NCBI GenBank assembly: GCA_900771045.1
Contig: CAAGMM010000253.1
Span: 1-5,271 of the forward strand
DNA length: 5,271 nucleotides
Direction of reading: 5' to 3'
Origin: Bacteroidales bacterium
GTDB lineage: Bacteria > Bacteroidota > Bacteroidia > Bacteroidales > F082
This document shows positions 5,202-5,271 of this stretch, piece by piece. Each line of letters opens with the position of its first letter. Positions within the stretch are counted from its first letter, which is position 1. Made by a program: the position numbers and the translations under genes. Under the pieces are notes generated by a model, which was not told where the DNA came from, did no database searches, and saw only the letters and a list, made by a program, of their open reading frames with translations.

Positions 5202-5271
5202 ATTCCGCATTAAACATTAACCCCTGACCCTTTCAGTAAATATCGCAAAATGATTGATAATTAATTACCCC
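5202..5271. other. Gene-free right edge with decayed repeat copies and a short palindrome
   Basis: No coding region, RNA gene or terminator is supported here. TAAACATT occurs at 5197-5204 and 5211-5218, 14 bases (two 7-nt periods) apart, and AACCCCTGACCCT follows (5219-5231), which looks like degraded TAAACCC units. The last bases are AT-rich and include the 10-bp perfect palindrome TAATTAATTA (5258-5267). I see no complete TANNTTTG box on either strand, and the next gene must lie outside the window. Confidence 0.5.

Overview
The window reads as chromosomal DNA of a Bacteroidales-type member of the Bacteroidota. The RlmN protein is of the type found in that order. Both glycoside hydrolases carry Bacteroidota-style export signals. 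No gene has a clear Shine-Dalgarno sequence, and the only recognisable promoter element is a TANNTTTG -7 box. These are judgements from memory of the families, since no search could be run.

Layout. Positions 1-42 are the 3' part of a tRNA with a long variable arm (Leu-like or Ser-like); its 5' part lies outside the window. Five bases later starts rlmN (48-1064, +), a radical-SAM RNA methyltransferase. A degenerate 8-nt tandem repeat (1071-1143) fills the gap to a lipoprotein GH2 beta-mannosidase (1147-3195, +). This gene converges on, and overlaps by 17 bp, a secreted GH29 alpha-L-fucosidase (3179-4942, -) that has a PA14-like domain between its catalytic barrel and its C-terminal domain. The remaining 329 bp (4943-5271) hold no supported gene. 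They contain a candidate -7 box, a 7-nt repeat, a 9-nt repeat, a second block of the 8-nt repeat seen upstream of the mannosidase, and a telomere-like (TAAACCC)n tract.

How the genes fit together. The tRNA and rlmN are probably co-transcribed, and the mannosidase may be reached by read-through from them. The two hydrolases are exported exo-enzymes that remove beta-linked mannose and alpha-linked fucose. Both sugars occur in the core of host or plant N-glycans, so a joint scavenging role is plausible but not shown. There is no SusC/SusD pair, sensor or other marker of a polysaccharide utilisation locus here.

Most worth a second look: (1) the beta-mannosidase keeps both catalytic glutamates but appears to lack two of the five usual GH2 domains; (2) the same 8-nt repeat family lies upstream of both hydrolase genes, in the same orientation relative to each gene; (3) an eight-copy perfect TAAACCC tract is present in a bacterial intergenic region. 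I found no convincing new defence system, mobile element or CRISPR array.
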